NCBI RefSeq assembly: GCF_900067135.1
Contig: NZ_FJUR01000001.1
Span: 3,351,501 to 3,415,500, forward strand
DNA from: Rhizobium sp. 9140
GTDB lineage: Bacteria > Pseudomonadota > Alphaproteobacteria > Rhizobiales > Rhizobiaceae
Direction: 5' to 3'
Length of the DNA stretch: 64,000 nt
The notes under the pieces are model-generated. The model was not told the DNA's origin. It saw only the letters and a program-made list of their open reading frames with translations, and did no database searches. Shown here piece after piece: positions 42,610 to 50,761 of the stretch. The first letter of the stretch is position 1. Every line of letters starts with the position of its first letter. The translations under genes and the position numbers were made by a program.

Positions 42610-43572
42610 CTATTTTGACCGGAGAGTGGAAAGAAGTCCGGAGAGACCGGACCAGTCTTCAGCGCCAGCGCCGGGCGTGGCTTCAACGGCAGCGCCTGGC
42701 GTGCCCTTGATCTTGGAAAGGCGGGCGCGCGCATCGCTGCGCGTCATGCCCGCCGAGACGAGGGAAAGCTCCATCGCCCGAATATCGTTGAGGTCCTGAT
42801 CACGAGCCTTGGCCTCGTCATCAATCTTCATGCTGTCGGCTGGTAACAGCGCATCGGCGAAGCCTTGGCTGATCGCCTGTGATCCCGACATGAACGTCTC
42901 GTCGTCCATCCACTTCGCGATTTTCTTCGCATCCTGACCGGAGCGGGCCGCGTAGAGATCGACCATCGCCTGATCGAAAGGCTCGAGCCAGTCGGCCGTC
43001 TCGCGCATGTCGTGGCGGTTGCCCTGCGCCAAGACCCAGCAGTTGTGGATCATGAGAAACGACGCGGCGCCGATCTCGATCGTATCGCCGGCCATCGCGA
43101 TCACCGATGCGGCAGATGCTGCCATGCCCATGACCTTGACCGTGATCGGCTGCGGATGCTCGCGCAGCAGATTGAAGATCGTGATGCCCTCGAATATGTC
43201 GCCGCCCGGGCTATTGATCTGGATCTCGATCGGCTTCGGCCCAATAGCCTTCAGTTGCGCGGCCACCTTCTTTGCAGTGATGCCGCCGCCAGACCAGTAG
43301 TCTTCGCCGACAATGTCGAACATGGTGATGACGTTGTCGCCCATCTCCAGCGCCCGGATGCCGGCTGCGTCGTCCGTCCAACGGTCGAACACATTCGGCT
43401 TGGTGTAGGCGGAAACGTCTCGGTTCGCCGGCACCGGCAGAGCGCCAGCACGACCCTTCGCCTGCGGCTTCGTCAACGCTCCGCGCGGCGGCTTGCTCAC
43501 CGCGGATTCTGCCATCTGGACAGCAGCCGGCTTTACCGGCTTGGGAAGCGGCTTACTCGTCATCTTCGTCAT
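42610..43572 (-). CDS. Head maturation protease, ClpP-like
   Basis: The 320-residue protein has a ClpP-type serine protease domain (about 85-245): IEIQINSPGGDIFEGITIFN, the serine in MGMAASAASVIAMAG and the histidine in FLMIHNCWVLAQGN. The C-terminal part is Ala/Gly-rich and may help scaffolding. It cuts the capsid delta domain during head maturation. It overlaps the portal gene by 20 bases. Confidence 0.92.
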   Translation of the reverse strand: MTKMTSKPLPKPVKPAAVQMAESAVSKPPRGALTKPQAKGRAGALPVPANRDVSAYTKPNVFDRWTDDAAGIRALEMGDNVITMFDIVGEDYWSGGGITAKKVAAQLKAIGPKPIEIQINSPGGDIFEGITIFNLLREHPQPITVKVMGMAASAASVIAMAGDTIEIGAASFLMIHNCWVLAQGNRHDMRETADWLEPFDQAMVDLYAARSGQDAKKIAKWMDDETFMSGSQAISQGFADALLPADSMKIDDEAKARDQDLNDIRAMELSLVSAGMTRSDARARLSKIKGTPGAAVEATPGAGAEDWSGLSGLLSTLRSK

Positions 43573-44872
43573 CCTGTTTCGGTGCGGGCTTTTGTTTCGG
43601 CTTGGGCGTTGAAGGATCTTCTTCGAGGGGCGGCCCGCCGTTGTGGTTCATCATCGGATTGATCGGCTTCTCGCGTGCCGGCAGATCCATTGTCGAGCGA
43701 GCCTCGTCGTAGTGCATCCAAGGCTGATGGCCGCCTGAGCCCAGAGCTTTTGAAAGGTATTCCCCCTGCTCTTTCAGTGAGCCGCGGAGAAGGGCACCGG
43801 GATTGAATTTTGCCTCGTATATCTCGGCTTCATCTTCATCGAGTAGGCAGCGCTCAATCGCCTGCTGCCATGCTTCGAACCAAGGATTGAGCGCGTATGC
43901 GACAAAAAACTGACCCAGCGCTTCGATGCCGGACCCCCAGCTGGTTTCATCGACCATAAGCAGAGGGCGCGGGACGCCAGAGACACGGGCAATCTCTTCG
44001 ATCTGAAGCTTACGAAGCTCTGTCATCTGGGAGTCTTTGGCGTTCGACCCGTAGGCTTTCCACTCCATCCCCTCTTCGAGAATGAGGTTCTTGCCGGCGT
44101 TATCTGCGCCCTCTTTTTCCGCGAGACTTTGCTTCAGCCGGTCGAAGGCATCATCTGAAAGCGTGCCCTTATGAGAGAGTGCTCCGCCGACCAAAGTGCC
44201 GTTCTTAAACATGCGGCCGGCAGCAAGTTCGGCGCTGAGGGCGAGCCCGATCGCCTCTTTCGCTTGCTCGATCAGGGAAAACCCGTTTAGACCGTCGAGC
44301 GATGCACCACGAAGATGAAAGATGTCTTCCGCCTGATAGCGGACCTTCGGTCCGTTAGGGGGCTCGTAGAGGTACTCCATTCGCCAGCTGGCGTTCAGAC
44401 TGACCGTCATCCGCCGCGAGTCAAGCGGAACGAGACCGATGATTTTCGGCTTACCCGTCCGCAGATCAGTCGACTTCACAACACGTGCAAAGGCGTTCCG
44501 ATGAACGAGCGCCCGCATTTGCATGGACGCACGAAAATCGAAGGCGCTCTGGAAGCCATTCGGGCGCCGATGGAGCACCCGGTAAAGCGAGTGATCCTTC
44601 GCCTTCTGCTTTGTCTCCTGCACGAGGAGCTGCAAGGGTAGCATGCCGATGGAATTGGAGATCAGGCTGCAGGCCCGGAACATCGACGGATTGCGAAGTG
44701 CCGTTTCCGGGTTCACCGTGAACCCGGTTGCCGTCATCATTCCGTCGCGCAGAAATTCAATGAGCCGGGGATCGTCAAGCGACACGTAACCAGCGCCGGA
44801 CGCCATAACCTCTGCACGACCGCTTGATGCAGGAGTAGCCGCCTTCCCTCGAAACAAATCCATGATGCCCAT
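43553..44872 (-). CDS. Portal protein
   Basis: The 439-residue protein MGIMDLFRGKAATPASSGRA... matches HK97-family portals: AENPETALRNPSMFRACSLI-like sequence (NPETALRNPSMFRACSLISN), LYRVLHRRPNGFQSAFDFRA, IFHLRGASLDGLNGFSLIEQ and SGVPRPLLMVDETSWGSGIE. It forms the ring through which DNA enters the head. It starts 3 bases after the terminase stop. Confidence 0.95.
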   Translation of the reverse strand: MGIMDLFRGKAATPASSGRAEVMASGAGYVSLDDPRLIEFLRDGMMTATGFTVNPETALRNPSMFRACSLISNSIGMLPLQLLVQETKQKAKDHSLYRVLHRRPNGFQSAFDFRASMQMRALVHRNAFARVVKSTDLRTGKPKIIGLVPLDSRRMTVSLNASWRMEYLYEPPNGPKVRYQAEDIFHLRGASLDGLNGFSLIEQAKEAIGLALSAELAAGRMFKNGTLVGGALSHKGTLSDDAFDRLKQSLAEKEGADNAGKNLILEEGMEWKAYGSNAKDSQMTELRKLQIEEIARVSGVPRPLLMVDETSWGSGIEALGQFFVAYALNPWFEAWQQAIERCLLDEDEAEIYEAKFNPGALLRGSLKEQGEYLSKALGSGGHQPWMHYDEARSTMDLPAREKPINPMMNHNGGPPLEEDPSTPKPKQKPAPKQDDEDDE

Positions 44873-44875
44873 CGG

Positions 44876-46594
44876 CTAAATCATCCTTATTCCGCGCGTC
44901 TCATAGACTGAGCGGCCGACTGCTTCCGGGTTGTAGCTCATCATTTCGGCGGCATTGAATGCCGCCATCAACGGGTCAATCTTGGCGCTGTTGGAGCGCT
45001 TGTTGAGGTAGACATTGCTGCCTCGCGCCTCAGCCACGACATTACCCACGCACCAGTTCAGCAAAGGCGACCCGCAATGCTTTAGCGTCCCGTCTGCAAG
45101 CTTTCTTTCGACACCGAAGATCGAGGATGAAAGCTTGTAACCTTGGCTCACAGCCTGCGTGCAAGGCGACCCAATCCCGAAGGACGCCAGCTCTTCGAGG
45201 AGAGCCGGCACGCCAGCTGGGTCAAGACCAATGCCGCCTTTCTCCGGGAGAAGCCCGGCATTGCGGAGATCCACGATGATGGCAGCTGCCTCTTCGGCAT
45301 CCTGCGTCACGCGATCACAGATGACGAGATCCCGGTCCTTCTCGAACCCTCGGAGCGCTTCTACGATTTCCTTGTTGCGAGTAAGCAGGATCTTCTGCGC
45401 CCAAGCCTTTACCCAAAGCATCCATTGGCGCGTGACCTTGTGACGCCCAAGAATGGCGAGACCCCAGAGGTCATCAAGACCGCCGACATCGCCGCCAGCC
45501 ACCACTACATCGCTGTTCGCCTTGATATACTCATAAGTAAGAGCCTTATCTCCGGCCTGCTCCCAATAGTCGGAGCCGACCCATCGGTCGGAGTGCATCG
45601 CAAGGCCGATCTGAATATTCAGATGCTGGGAGGCCCATTCGCGTGCCGAACCTTCACCCTTATCCTGCGCCGTGCGCCACTCTGACATCAGCCGCTCGAC
45701 GGTGATCGAGCGCCCCAGGTTCGGAAGCACAAAAGGCCAGTTGGCCGGATCTCGCCATGGTTTCTCGGGCGCAATCTGCATTGCTTCGGGGAACTCGTAG
45801 AGGATCGGCAGCATTCGCACGCCCTCTGTGATCCGGCCGTCCCTTACCCCTCGCGCATACTGCAACTCGTCTTTAAACACCCCGAACGGCGGCACCTCGG
45901 ACTGCGTCGTGATGATAATCAGCAAGCTTTCCTCGTTGGTGATCATCCCGCCGCGGATCTGTCCGATGACACGGCTAGCGAAACTGGCATGCGCCATGAC
46001 GTGCAGTTCGTCCAAAATAGCGAATGCCGGGATCGAGCCTGTGACAACCTTCGGGTCAAAGCTCTTGATCTTCAGCTTCGCGTTCATCCGAACGCCAGTT
46101 TCCGGATCAACATGCTGGTCGACGATCGTCTTTTTGTGATCGATGACCTTGAAGCGGCGATCAAGATACTCGTCGGCCTTGATCATGGCCACGGCCTGCT
46201 CAAAGCACTTTTCCGCCACCTCCTGCGTCGGCCCGACAATCATGCCGTCGATATTTGGACGGGTGTTCATCATCAGCGCGATCAAGCCCAGCGCCGCAGC
46301 ATTCGTCGTCTTGCCGTTCTTCTTCGGCACGAGATTGAAAATCTCACCGACAAAACGCTTGCCGGTTTTTGGCTCTATCGACCCGAAGGCGACCCGCACG
46401 ATATCGCGCATCCACTCGCCAGCAGCCTGCCCCATGGTCGGCATGCCCCGGATGTCCGGAACCCGGAGCTTATTGAAAAGGGCCACCGCGCATTCCGCCC
46501 GCACCTCGTCAAGCGGCAGTTGCGGGATCGGTGTCTTGCCTGCCTGAAGCTTTTCAAACCAGTCGGGGCAGGCAAACGGAATGTTCTCCGTCAA
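44876..46594 (-). CDS. terL: Terminase large subunit
   Basis: The 572-residue protein has an N-terminal ATPase (Walker A-like VPKKNGKTTNAAALG at about 90; Walker B AILDELHVMAHA at about 205) and a C-terminal RNase H-like nuclease (GGDVGGLDDLWGLAILGRHK at about 375; DLVICDRV). It packages DNA into the head with TerS. It overlaps the terS stop by 4 bases. Confidence 0.95.
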   Translation of the reverse strand: MTENIPFACPDWFEKLQAGKTPIPQLPLDEVRAECAVALFNKLRVPDIRGMPTMGQAAGEWMRDIVRVAFGSIEPKTGKRFVGEIFNLVPKKNGKTTNAAALGLIALMMNTRPNIDGMIVGPTQEVAEKCFEQAVAMIKADEYLDRRFKVIDHKKTIVDQHVDPETGVRMNAKLKIKSFDPKVVTGSIPAFAILDELHVMAHASFASRVIGQIRGGMITNEESLLIIITTQSEVPPFGVFKDELQYARGVRDGRITEGVRMLPILYEFPEAMQIAPEKPWRDPANWPFVLPNLGRSITVERLMSEWRTAQDKGEGSAREWASQHLNIQIGLAMHSDRWVGSDYWEQAGDKALTYEYIKANSDVVVAGGDVGGLDDLWGLAILGRHKVTRQWMLWVKAWAQKILLTRNKEIVEALRGFEKDRDLVICDRVTQDAEEAAAIIVDLRNAGLLPEKGGIGLDPAGVPALLEELASFGIGSPCTQAVSQGYKLSSSIFGVERKLADGTLKHCGSPLLNWCVGNVVAEARGSNVYLNKRSNSAKIDPLMAAFNAAEMMSYNPEAVGRSVYETRGIRMI

Positions 46595-47082
46595 TGGCGC
46601 CGCCCCATCTTGGCGAAGATGTCGCCGTAGTCATCCGGGATCACCTGGGCGTCCTGCAGCCGCTGCTCCTTCTTGCCGATCGGCGCTGCCTTCTCTTCGG
46701 CGTCCTCGTCGTCTTCAAGTTCGGCCGGCTTATTGCGTGGCGCCATCGGCCCGGCCTCTGCCAGTCGCTCGCGGAGCTGGCGGATGGAAGGGGTGTGTCC
46801 TTCGCGAACACGCTTGAACAGAACATCGAGCATGAGGCCATCAACGAAGACGGCCCCGTTTTCAAGCTCACGGGAAAAATGTTTCCGCAGCGTCTTTTCA
46901 TCGACCCCCATGTCTTCAGCAATCCGCTTATGCGTCCATCCCGCCGCGACACGGACCACCACAAAGTCCTGATTATCCTTGTCTTTTTTGAAAGACGGTC
47001 GGCCGCGTCGATCCCGGATTGGCAGGACCTTATTTCCAAACATGTCGAGATCAGGCTTGTCGCCAGAATTTTGGTCTGCCAC
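46591..47082 (-). CDS. terS: Terminase small subunit
   Basis: The 163-residue protein has an HTH-like N-terminal part (VVVRVAAGWTHKRIAEDMGV DEKTLRKHF) typical of DNA-recognising small terminases, and a charged C-terminal tail. It lies directly before terL. It would bind the packaging start, possibly in the inverted-repeat region just upstream. Confidence 0.85.
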   Translation of the reverse strand: MADQNSGDKPDLDMFGNKVLPIRDRRGRPSFKKDKDNQDFVVVRVAAGWTHKRIAEDMGVDEKTLRKHFSRELENGAVFVDGLMLDVLFKRVREGHTPSIRQLRERLAEAGPMAPRNKPAELEDDEDAEEKAAPIGKKEQRLQDAQVIPDDYGDIFAKMGRRH

Positions 47083-47116
47083 AGGAAAAAAACCTCTGAA
47101 AGCGGGTGACGCGGGT

Positions 47117-47160
47117 CCGGGAGGGAGCGCCGCTGGCGACTTTCGACCCCCCCCCTCCCG
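47117..47160. repeat. 9-bp inverted repeat upstream of terS, possible cos/terminase site
   Basis: CCGGGAGGG (47117-47125) and CCCTCCCGG (47152-47160) flank 26 bases, and a run of C and GTCGAC lie beside it. It is between the 59-residue gene and terS, a usual place for cos or terminase-binding sites in HK97-like phages with an adjoining HNH gene. Function is inferred. Confidence 0.4.
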
Positions 47161-47175
47161 GTCGACGGGGTGACG

Positions 47176-47355
47176 TCAGGCTTCGTCCAGGGCCTCGCCC
47201 ACCTCGACGACGACCATTGACGTGCCGAGGACCAATCCCGCGAAGAGGATCAGTCGAGTGCCGAGCCACATGCGAGCCCGATAGGTGCGCGTCAGTGTGA
47301 AGGTCAGAGTCAAGCCGCTCATCACCGCACCAGCATCGACATTCGCTGTTGCCAT
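47176..47355 (-). CDS. Unknown 59-residue membrane-segment protein
   Basis: The frame begins MATANVDAGAVMSGLTLTFT and has a hydrophobic segment MWLGTRLILFAGLVLGTSMV near its end. Its ATG lies 1 base after the HNH stop, so it may be translated by coupling. Function unknown. Confidence 0.5.
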   Translation of the reverse strand: MATANVDAGAVMSGLTLTFTLTRTYRARMWLGTRLILFAGLVLGTSMVVVEVGEALDEA

Positions 47356-47356
47356 C

Positions 47357-47725
47357 TCACCATCCGGGCTTGGCCCGCTCCTGCTTTTGCTTCTCGCTGT
47401 CGTGGTACGCCTTGCTCACTGTCTGAAGGTTGCCCTTGTCCCAGAACAACGCCTCATCGCCACGATGCGGAACGATGTGGTCACACACTGGACTGTCTGG
47501 CGCAGGATGCTTCCCAGCACAGATCACGCCGGTATGCCGGCACGTGTAGTGGTCACGCTCGAAGACATCGCGCCTGAGCTTCTCCCAACGAGCCGTCTTG
47601 TAGAGCTTGCGCCAAGAGACGGTCTTGTCTCGCTCTTGAAGGCGGGCCGTCTCATCACCGGGCAACCGGCCGAGGCGAGGTGCTGCAGGTGCTAGACGGG
47701 GAGGAAGCGATTTGAGACGGCCCAT
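47357..47725 (-). CDS. HNH endonuclease (HK97 gp74-like)
   Basis: The 122-residue protein starts MGRLKSLPPRLAPAAPRLGR, typical of phage HNH proteins next to terminase, and has FERDHYTCRHTGVICAG, VCDHIVPHRGDEALFWDKGN with the HNH residues and LQTVSKAYHDSEKQKQ. HK97 gp74-type nucleases are needed with terminase for cos cleavage. One pair of the usual zinc cysteines is changed (TVSKAYHD instead of a CxxCHD form). A longer upstream start gives a non-homologous leader. Confidence 0.87.
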   Translation of the reverse strand: MGRLKSLPPRLAPAAPRLGRLPGDETARLQERDKTVSWRKLYKTARWEKLRRDVFERDHYTCRHTGVICAGKHPAPDSPVCDHIVPHRGDEALFWDKGNLQTVSKAYHDSEKQKQERAKPGW

Positions 47726-47936
47726 ACTATAGGCGAGCGAAAGGCGACCTCTCGGTCGCCTCTCATCTGTCCATAGCGGTAGCACTGGGCCTGAATCGGT
47801 GCCTCGCTCTTGAGGCTGTCAGGCGGTGGGTCCGGGGCGCTGTCCCTGAGGCTGTTGAGGCCTGCTCTGCCAAGGGCTCAAAGGCCCGAGGGATCGGAGG
47901 GTGCGCTTGTCTGGATCTTCCGTGAGCCGATTGCTC
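47726..47936. promoter_or_regulatory. Hairpin-rich gap between NusG-like gene and HNH gene
   Basis: No gene is seen. On the minus strand AGGCGACC-GAGA-GGTCGCCT (47761-47742) forms a perfect 8-bp hairpin followed by TTCGC, and GCCTC-AAGAGC-GAGGC and other GCCTC repeats lie further up. By position this corresponds to the lambda Q to late-gene junction, where a late promoter and early terminator lie. Confidence 0.45.
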
Positions 47937-48593
47937 TCATACCTTTTTCAGAAATGCAACGGGCATCTCGATCTCGAAAGGGTTACCGCGAACCTTGATC
48001 TGGACACGCGCACGCGCCTGTCTACACCACTTCACGGCAAGTACGACGCATCGGAACCCACCGAACGGGCCGCCGTTGATATCGGCCTCACATCCCTGCG
48101 AGATCGACTTGTCGGTGGCCACACGAGGTGTTTCCGTACCGTCAGCCATGCGCTTGAACAGCAACACTTCTTCATCGTGAATCACATGAGGCTCAAGAGC
48201 ACCACCAACAAGGCCGAGCACGTGCTTAACCCGGATCAATCCGTCGAAGGCTTCAGCCGAAGGCCTGCACCTGACAAGCACATATCCCGGCAGATACGCC
48301 CTGTCCTGCTCGACCATGAATGACCGTCCAGGTGCCCGCATGAACGCTGTTTCTGTCGCGACAAAAGTTTCGATATCCGCCTCGACGAGCACGTTTTGCA
48401 CAGCGAACTCACGGCCTGCCTCGACATGCAGGCAAAACCAACGTGTCGATTCGTCGTTCGCCGCCCGCACTCGCGACGCCTCCCACAGATGATTACACAT
48501 GATTCGTGCGTCCCTTTCCGTCCTCTGCATGACGCGCACCACGCGCATCATATCGACCTTCTCCCCCAACCCGATCTCACGCTGCATGATCAT
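47937..48593 (-). CDS. Phage NusG paralogue (NGN + KOW)
   Basis: The 218-residue protein has an N-terminal stretch of about 50 residues, an NGN-like domain (WFCLHVEAGREFAVQNVLVE to about 150, with AYLPGYVLVRCRPSAEAFDG and RVKHVLGLVGG) and a C-terminal KOW motif (GCEADINGGPFGGFRCVVLA). NusG-family proteins bind RNA polymerase and change pausing and termination. AGGAG lies 8 bases before the ATG at 48593, which overlaps the replication gene. It is the last gene before the hairpin-rich gap and the late genes, so a Q-like late antiterminator role is inferred. It is clearly shorter than the 312-residue open frame. Confidence 0.8.
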   Translation of the reverse strand: MIMQREIGLGEKVDMMRVVRVMQRTERDARIMCNHLWEASRVRAANDESTRWFCLHVEAGREFAVQNVLVEADIETFVATETAFMRAPGRSFMVEQDRAYLPGYVLVRCRPSAEAFDGLIRVKHVLGLVGGALEPHVIHDEEVLLFKRMADGTETPRVATDKSISQGCEADINGGPFGGFRCVVLAVKWCRQARARVQIKVRGNPFEIEMPVAFLKKV

Positions 48594-49803
48594 CGCCTTG
48601 TCTCCTGGCCTTGAGGAAGTCTGAAATCCCGTCGAGGAAGCCGTCGAGCGCATCGCACACCGCCGCCTCGTAGTCTGTCCGCCCTTCACCGATCGCCGGA
48701 AAGTACACCCGCTCCATAGGCCGGCTATCGTCGAGGAAAGGCCACCCACGACGCACGTGCTCTGCCTTCCACGCCGCATACAGCGCACCCTCACGATGGA
48801 CGGCATGGAAGCTCGCAACAGCCGCCTCCAGCGCAAGCGGGCAAAGCTCGCCGCGCCCGTCCCTTGCACGCTCATGCATCCGGTTGACCGAGGGCCAGCC
48901 CATCTTCAAACGCTTTTCCGCAACGACCTGATCGAGTGTCGTCGAGCCGCGTTCGATCAGGTTCTTTTCGAGGGGCGTTACCGGCGAGATACGGCCCGTT
49001 GGCCCGGCAGCGAGATCCGCCAGTCGCGTGCCGCCCCAGAGCTTGCCGAACGGCGGCGCAACCACTGCGGAAGGCTTGGCCGCCTCCTGCAGGGCCGGCA
49101 CTTCCTTCCAGAGCTTTTCGCGGAAATAGGTTTTCGGCACAGGGATGTGTTTGCGCTTGGCGCCGAGCAAGGCCAGCCAGGCATCGCGCAGCTTCTCAGC
49201 GTCGACGCGCTCTTCCGGCGTCAGCAGCATCCACTGCCGCAACCATTCGTCCTTCGGCATGCCCAACGCGTCAGGCCAGCCCTTGACGACGCGCCAGAAC
49301 GCATCTTCGATCTTGCGCCGGGCTTCCGGCTCAATCTGATCTTCCTCGCGCTCGCGCACGCCCTCTCTCAGATTGCTATTTTCAGTAATTAATAAGTCTG
49401 AGTTATTACTATGTGCCGATTTTACCGGCGACGGCGGAACCGTCGACGGTGCAGCCGTCGCCGGTAAACACGTCTGCGGTAGAAATGTCACACCCTCGCG
49501 TGGCTCGTCATAAATCACGAGGTTCGCGTTGGAGAACTTGCCGTTCTCCCGGTTCTGCTCCTCCCGCTCGGCATAGCCATGCTCGACAAGTTCGGCGATC
49601 ATCTTGCGGCCCTTGTCGCGCCCGCAATTCCCCTTCTTGATGATATCGCCGACCATGATGCTCCAGTTGTCGGGCTTGGACAGCAGATAGCCGAGCAACC
49701 ACCGCGCTTCCATGGAAAGACGTGTGTCCTCGAAGACATGGTTGGGAATGGCAGCATAGCGCCCATTGCGTACGCCGCGACGAATGGTGGGTTCCTGCGT
49801 CAT
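48577..49803 (-). CDS. Phage replication initiator (O-like), winged-helix N-terminus
   Basis: The 408-residue protein has an N-terminal winged-helix domain (about 12-85; IPNHVFEDTRLSMEARWLLG, IIKKGNCGRDKGRKMIAELV), a low-complexity Pro/Thr/Ser linker (about 110-145) and a helical C-terminal part (AFWRVVKGWPDALGMPKDEW). This plan resembles O-type initiators, where the N-terminus binds origin DNA and the C-terminus recruits helicase. No helicase gene is in the prophage, so host DnaB is presumably used. An origin-like element lies in the linker-coding part. Confidence 0.75.
   Translation of the reverse strand: MTQEPTIRRGVRNGRYAAIPNHVFEDTRLSMEARWLLGYLLSKPDNWSIMVGDIIKKGNCGRDKGRKMIAELVEHGYAEREEQNRENGKFSNANLVIYDEPREGVTFLPQTCLPATAAPSTVPPSPVKSAHSNNSDLLITENSNLREGVREREEDQIEPEARRKIEDAFWRVVKGWPDALGMPKDEWLRQWMLLTPEERVDAEKLRDAWLALLGAKRKHIPVPKTYFREKLWKEVPALQEAAKPSAVVAPPFGKLWGGTRLADLAAGPTGRISPVTPLEKNLIERGSTTLDQVVAEKRLKMGWPSVNRMHERARDGRGELCPLALEAAVASFHAVHREGALYAAWKAEHVRRGWPFLDDSRPMERVYFPAIGEGRTDYEAAVCDALDGFLDGISDFLKARRQGDDHAA
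49385..49468. other. Candidate phage replication origin
   Basis: A patch of AT-rich DNA (49385-49411) with TAATAA-7-TTATTA lies next to a long dyad: TTTACCGGCGACGGC (49421-49435) and GCCGTCGCCGGTAAA (49454-49468), perfect over 15 bases, enclosing the palindrome ACCGTCGACGGT (49439-49450). It is inside the linker-coding region of the O-like gene, as in lambda. Confidence 0.55.
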
Positions 49804-50108
49804 TCCGCACCCTCGCCCGGCAATGCGGCCGGCTGGTCAAGGGCGACCCGGTAAAGGCGCCCACGTGCGGCGGCGACAGCCATGGAGTTCGCAGGCATGC
49901 CGCAATCCACGCGTGGTGCGCGCATAGCCGTCAGTTCCGTTTCCAGATAGGTCAACCCATCCTGATAGCCGGCGATCATCAGCCGGTTGCGGATCGTGAA
50001 CTCGCACGTCAGCATCACGGAGAACGGCATTGCCAGCAGCGCCCGCGCGCGGTCACCATTTGTCACAGCCGAGGCCAGCAGAGCGATTTCGGGCCGAAGC
50101 TCATTCAT
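49800..50108 (-). CDS. Unknown early phage protein
   Basis: The 102-residue protein MNELRPEIALLASAVTNGDR... is Ala/Leu-rich and helical, with YQDGLTYLETELTAMRAPRV. It overlaps the genes on both sides by 4 bases in the leftward early operon. No family is recognised. Confidence 0.6.
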   Translation of the reverse strand: MNELRPEIALLASAVTNGDRARALLAMPFSVMLTCEFTIRNRLMIAGYQDGLTYLETELTAMRAPRVDCGMPANSMAVAAARGRLYRVALDQPAALPGEGAE

Positions 50109-50761
50109 CGTCCGATCTCCTTTTCAACGCGCTTCGACAAAGCCTCGACAGCCCGGATGCGACTTTCCTGCTCATCACACCGCTTGCGCAGCGCTGCGGA
50201 TTGCTCCAGCGCCGTCTTGCGCATTTCCACTATGCCCGCTTGCTCGCGGCGGATCTCTTCAGCCGTGGCGAGGTACTGATCGAGAAGCGGGTTGGACCCC
50301 TCAGGCCCGAAAAAGCCGTCGCGCACCTCGCCTACCCAGGCAGAGGGAACATTGAGATCAGCCGCCAACCGCTTGTCGGTCCAGCCGGCGCAATACCGCT
50401 CACCATCCCAGATGTCGGAAATTTTCGCGAAAATGATCTGCCGATCAGCCCGCGACATTTCGGGAGGCGGGTCGGCCTTCGGCGGCGCGCTTGAAGGGGA
50501 TGACTGCATGGGAACTTCCTCCGATGACAAAGGCGCGTGGGCCAGACAGGCAGGGCAACGGTCCTTCCGGTCCGTCGTCCCGACATGCCAGCCGTAGCTG
50601 CGAAAATGGCGATAGATGGCTTCAGGCGGTCGCTGCACGACACCGCGCTTGAAAGGGTAAAAGGCGACCGCGCCGCACCCGCAGGTCATGCGGTAGGCGT
50701 TGATAACGCCGCTATGGGCGTCGGTGTCGATCCGTTCGGAGGGGAAATCGCGCACGCTCAT
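50105..50761 (-). CDS. Unknown early protein with zinc-ribbon-like N-terminus
   Basis: The 218-residue protein is read from MSVRDFPSERIDTDAHSGVI. Residues 20-70 contain CGCGAVAFYPF and CPACLAH, two Cys pairs that may bind zinc. The middle part SDIWDGERYCAGWTDKRLAA looks like a helix-turn-helix (ADLNVPSAWVGEVRDGFFG), and the end is a coiled coil (AALRKRCDEQESRIRAVEAL). It may be a DNA-binding protein; role unknown. Confidence 0.62.
   Translation of the reverse strand: MSVRDFPSERIDTDAHSGVINAYRMTCGCGAVAFYPFKRGVVQRPPEAIYRHFRSYGWHVGTTDRKDRCPACLAHAPLSSEEVPMQSSPSSAPPKADPPPEMSRADRQIIFAKISDIWDGERYCAGWTDKRLAADLNVPSAWVGEVRDGFFGPEGSNPLLDQYLATAEEIRREQAGIVEMRKTALEQSAALRKRCDEQESRIRAVEALSKRVEKEIGR

Noticed and set aside
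48594..48875. N-terminal 94-codon extension of the NusG-like protein
   Set aside because: It lies over the replication gene in another frame, has Arg/Ser-rich shadow composition, and the ATG at 48593 has its own ribosome site.
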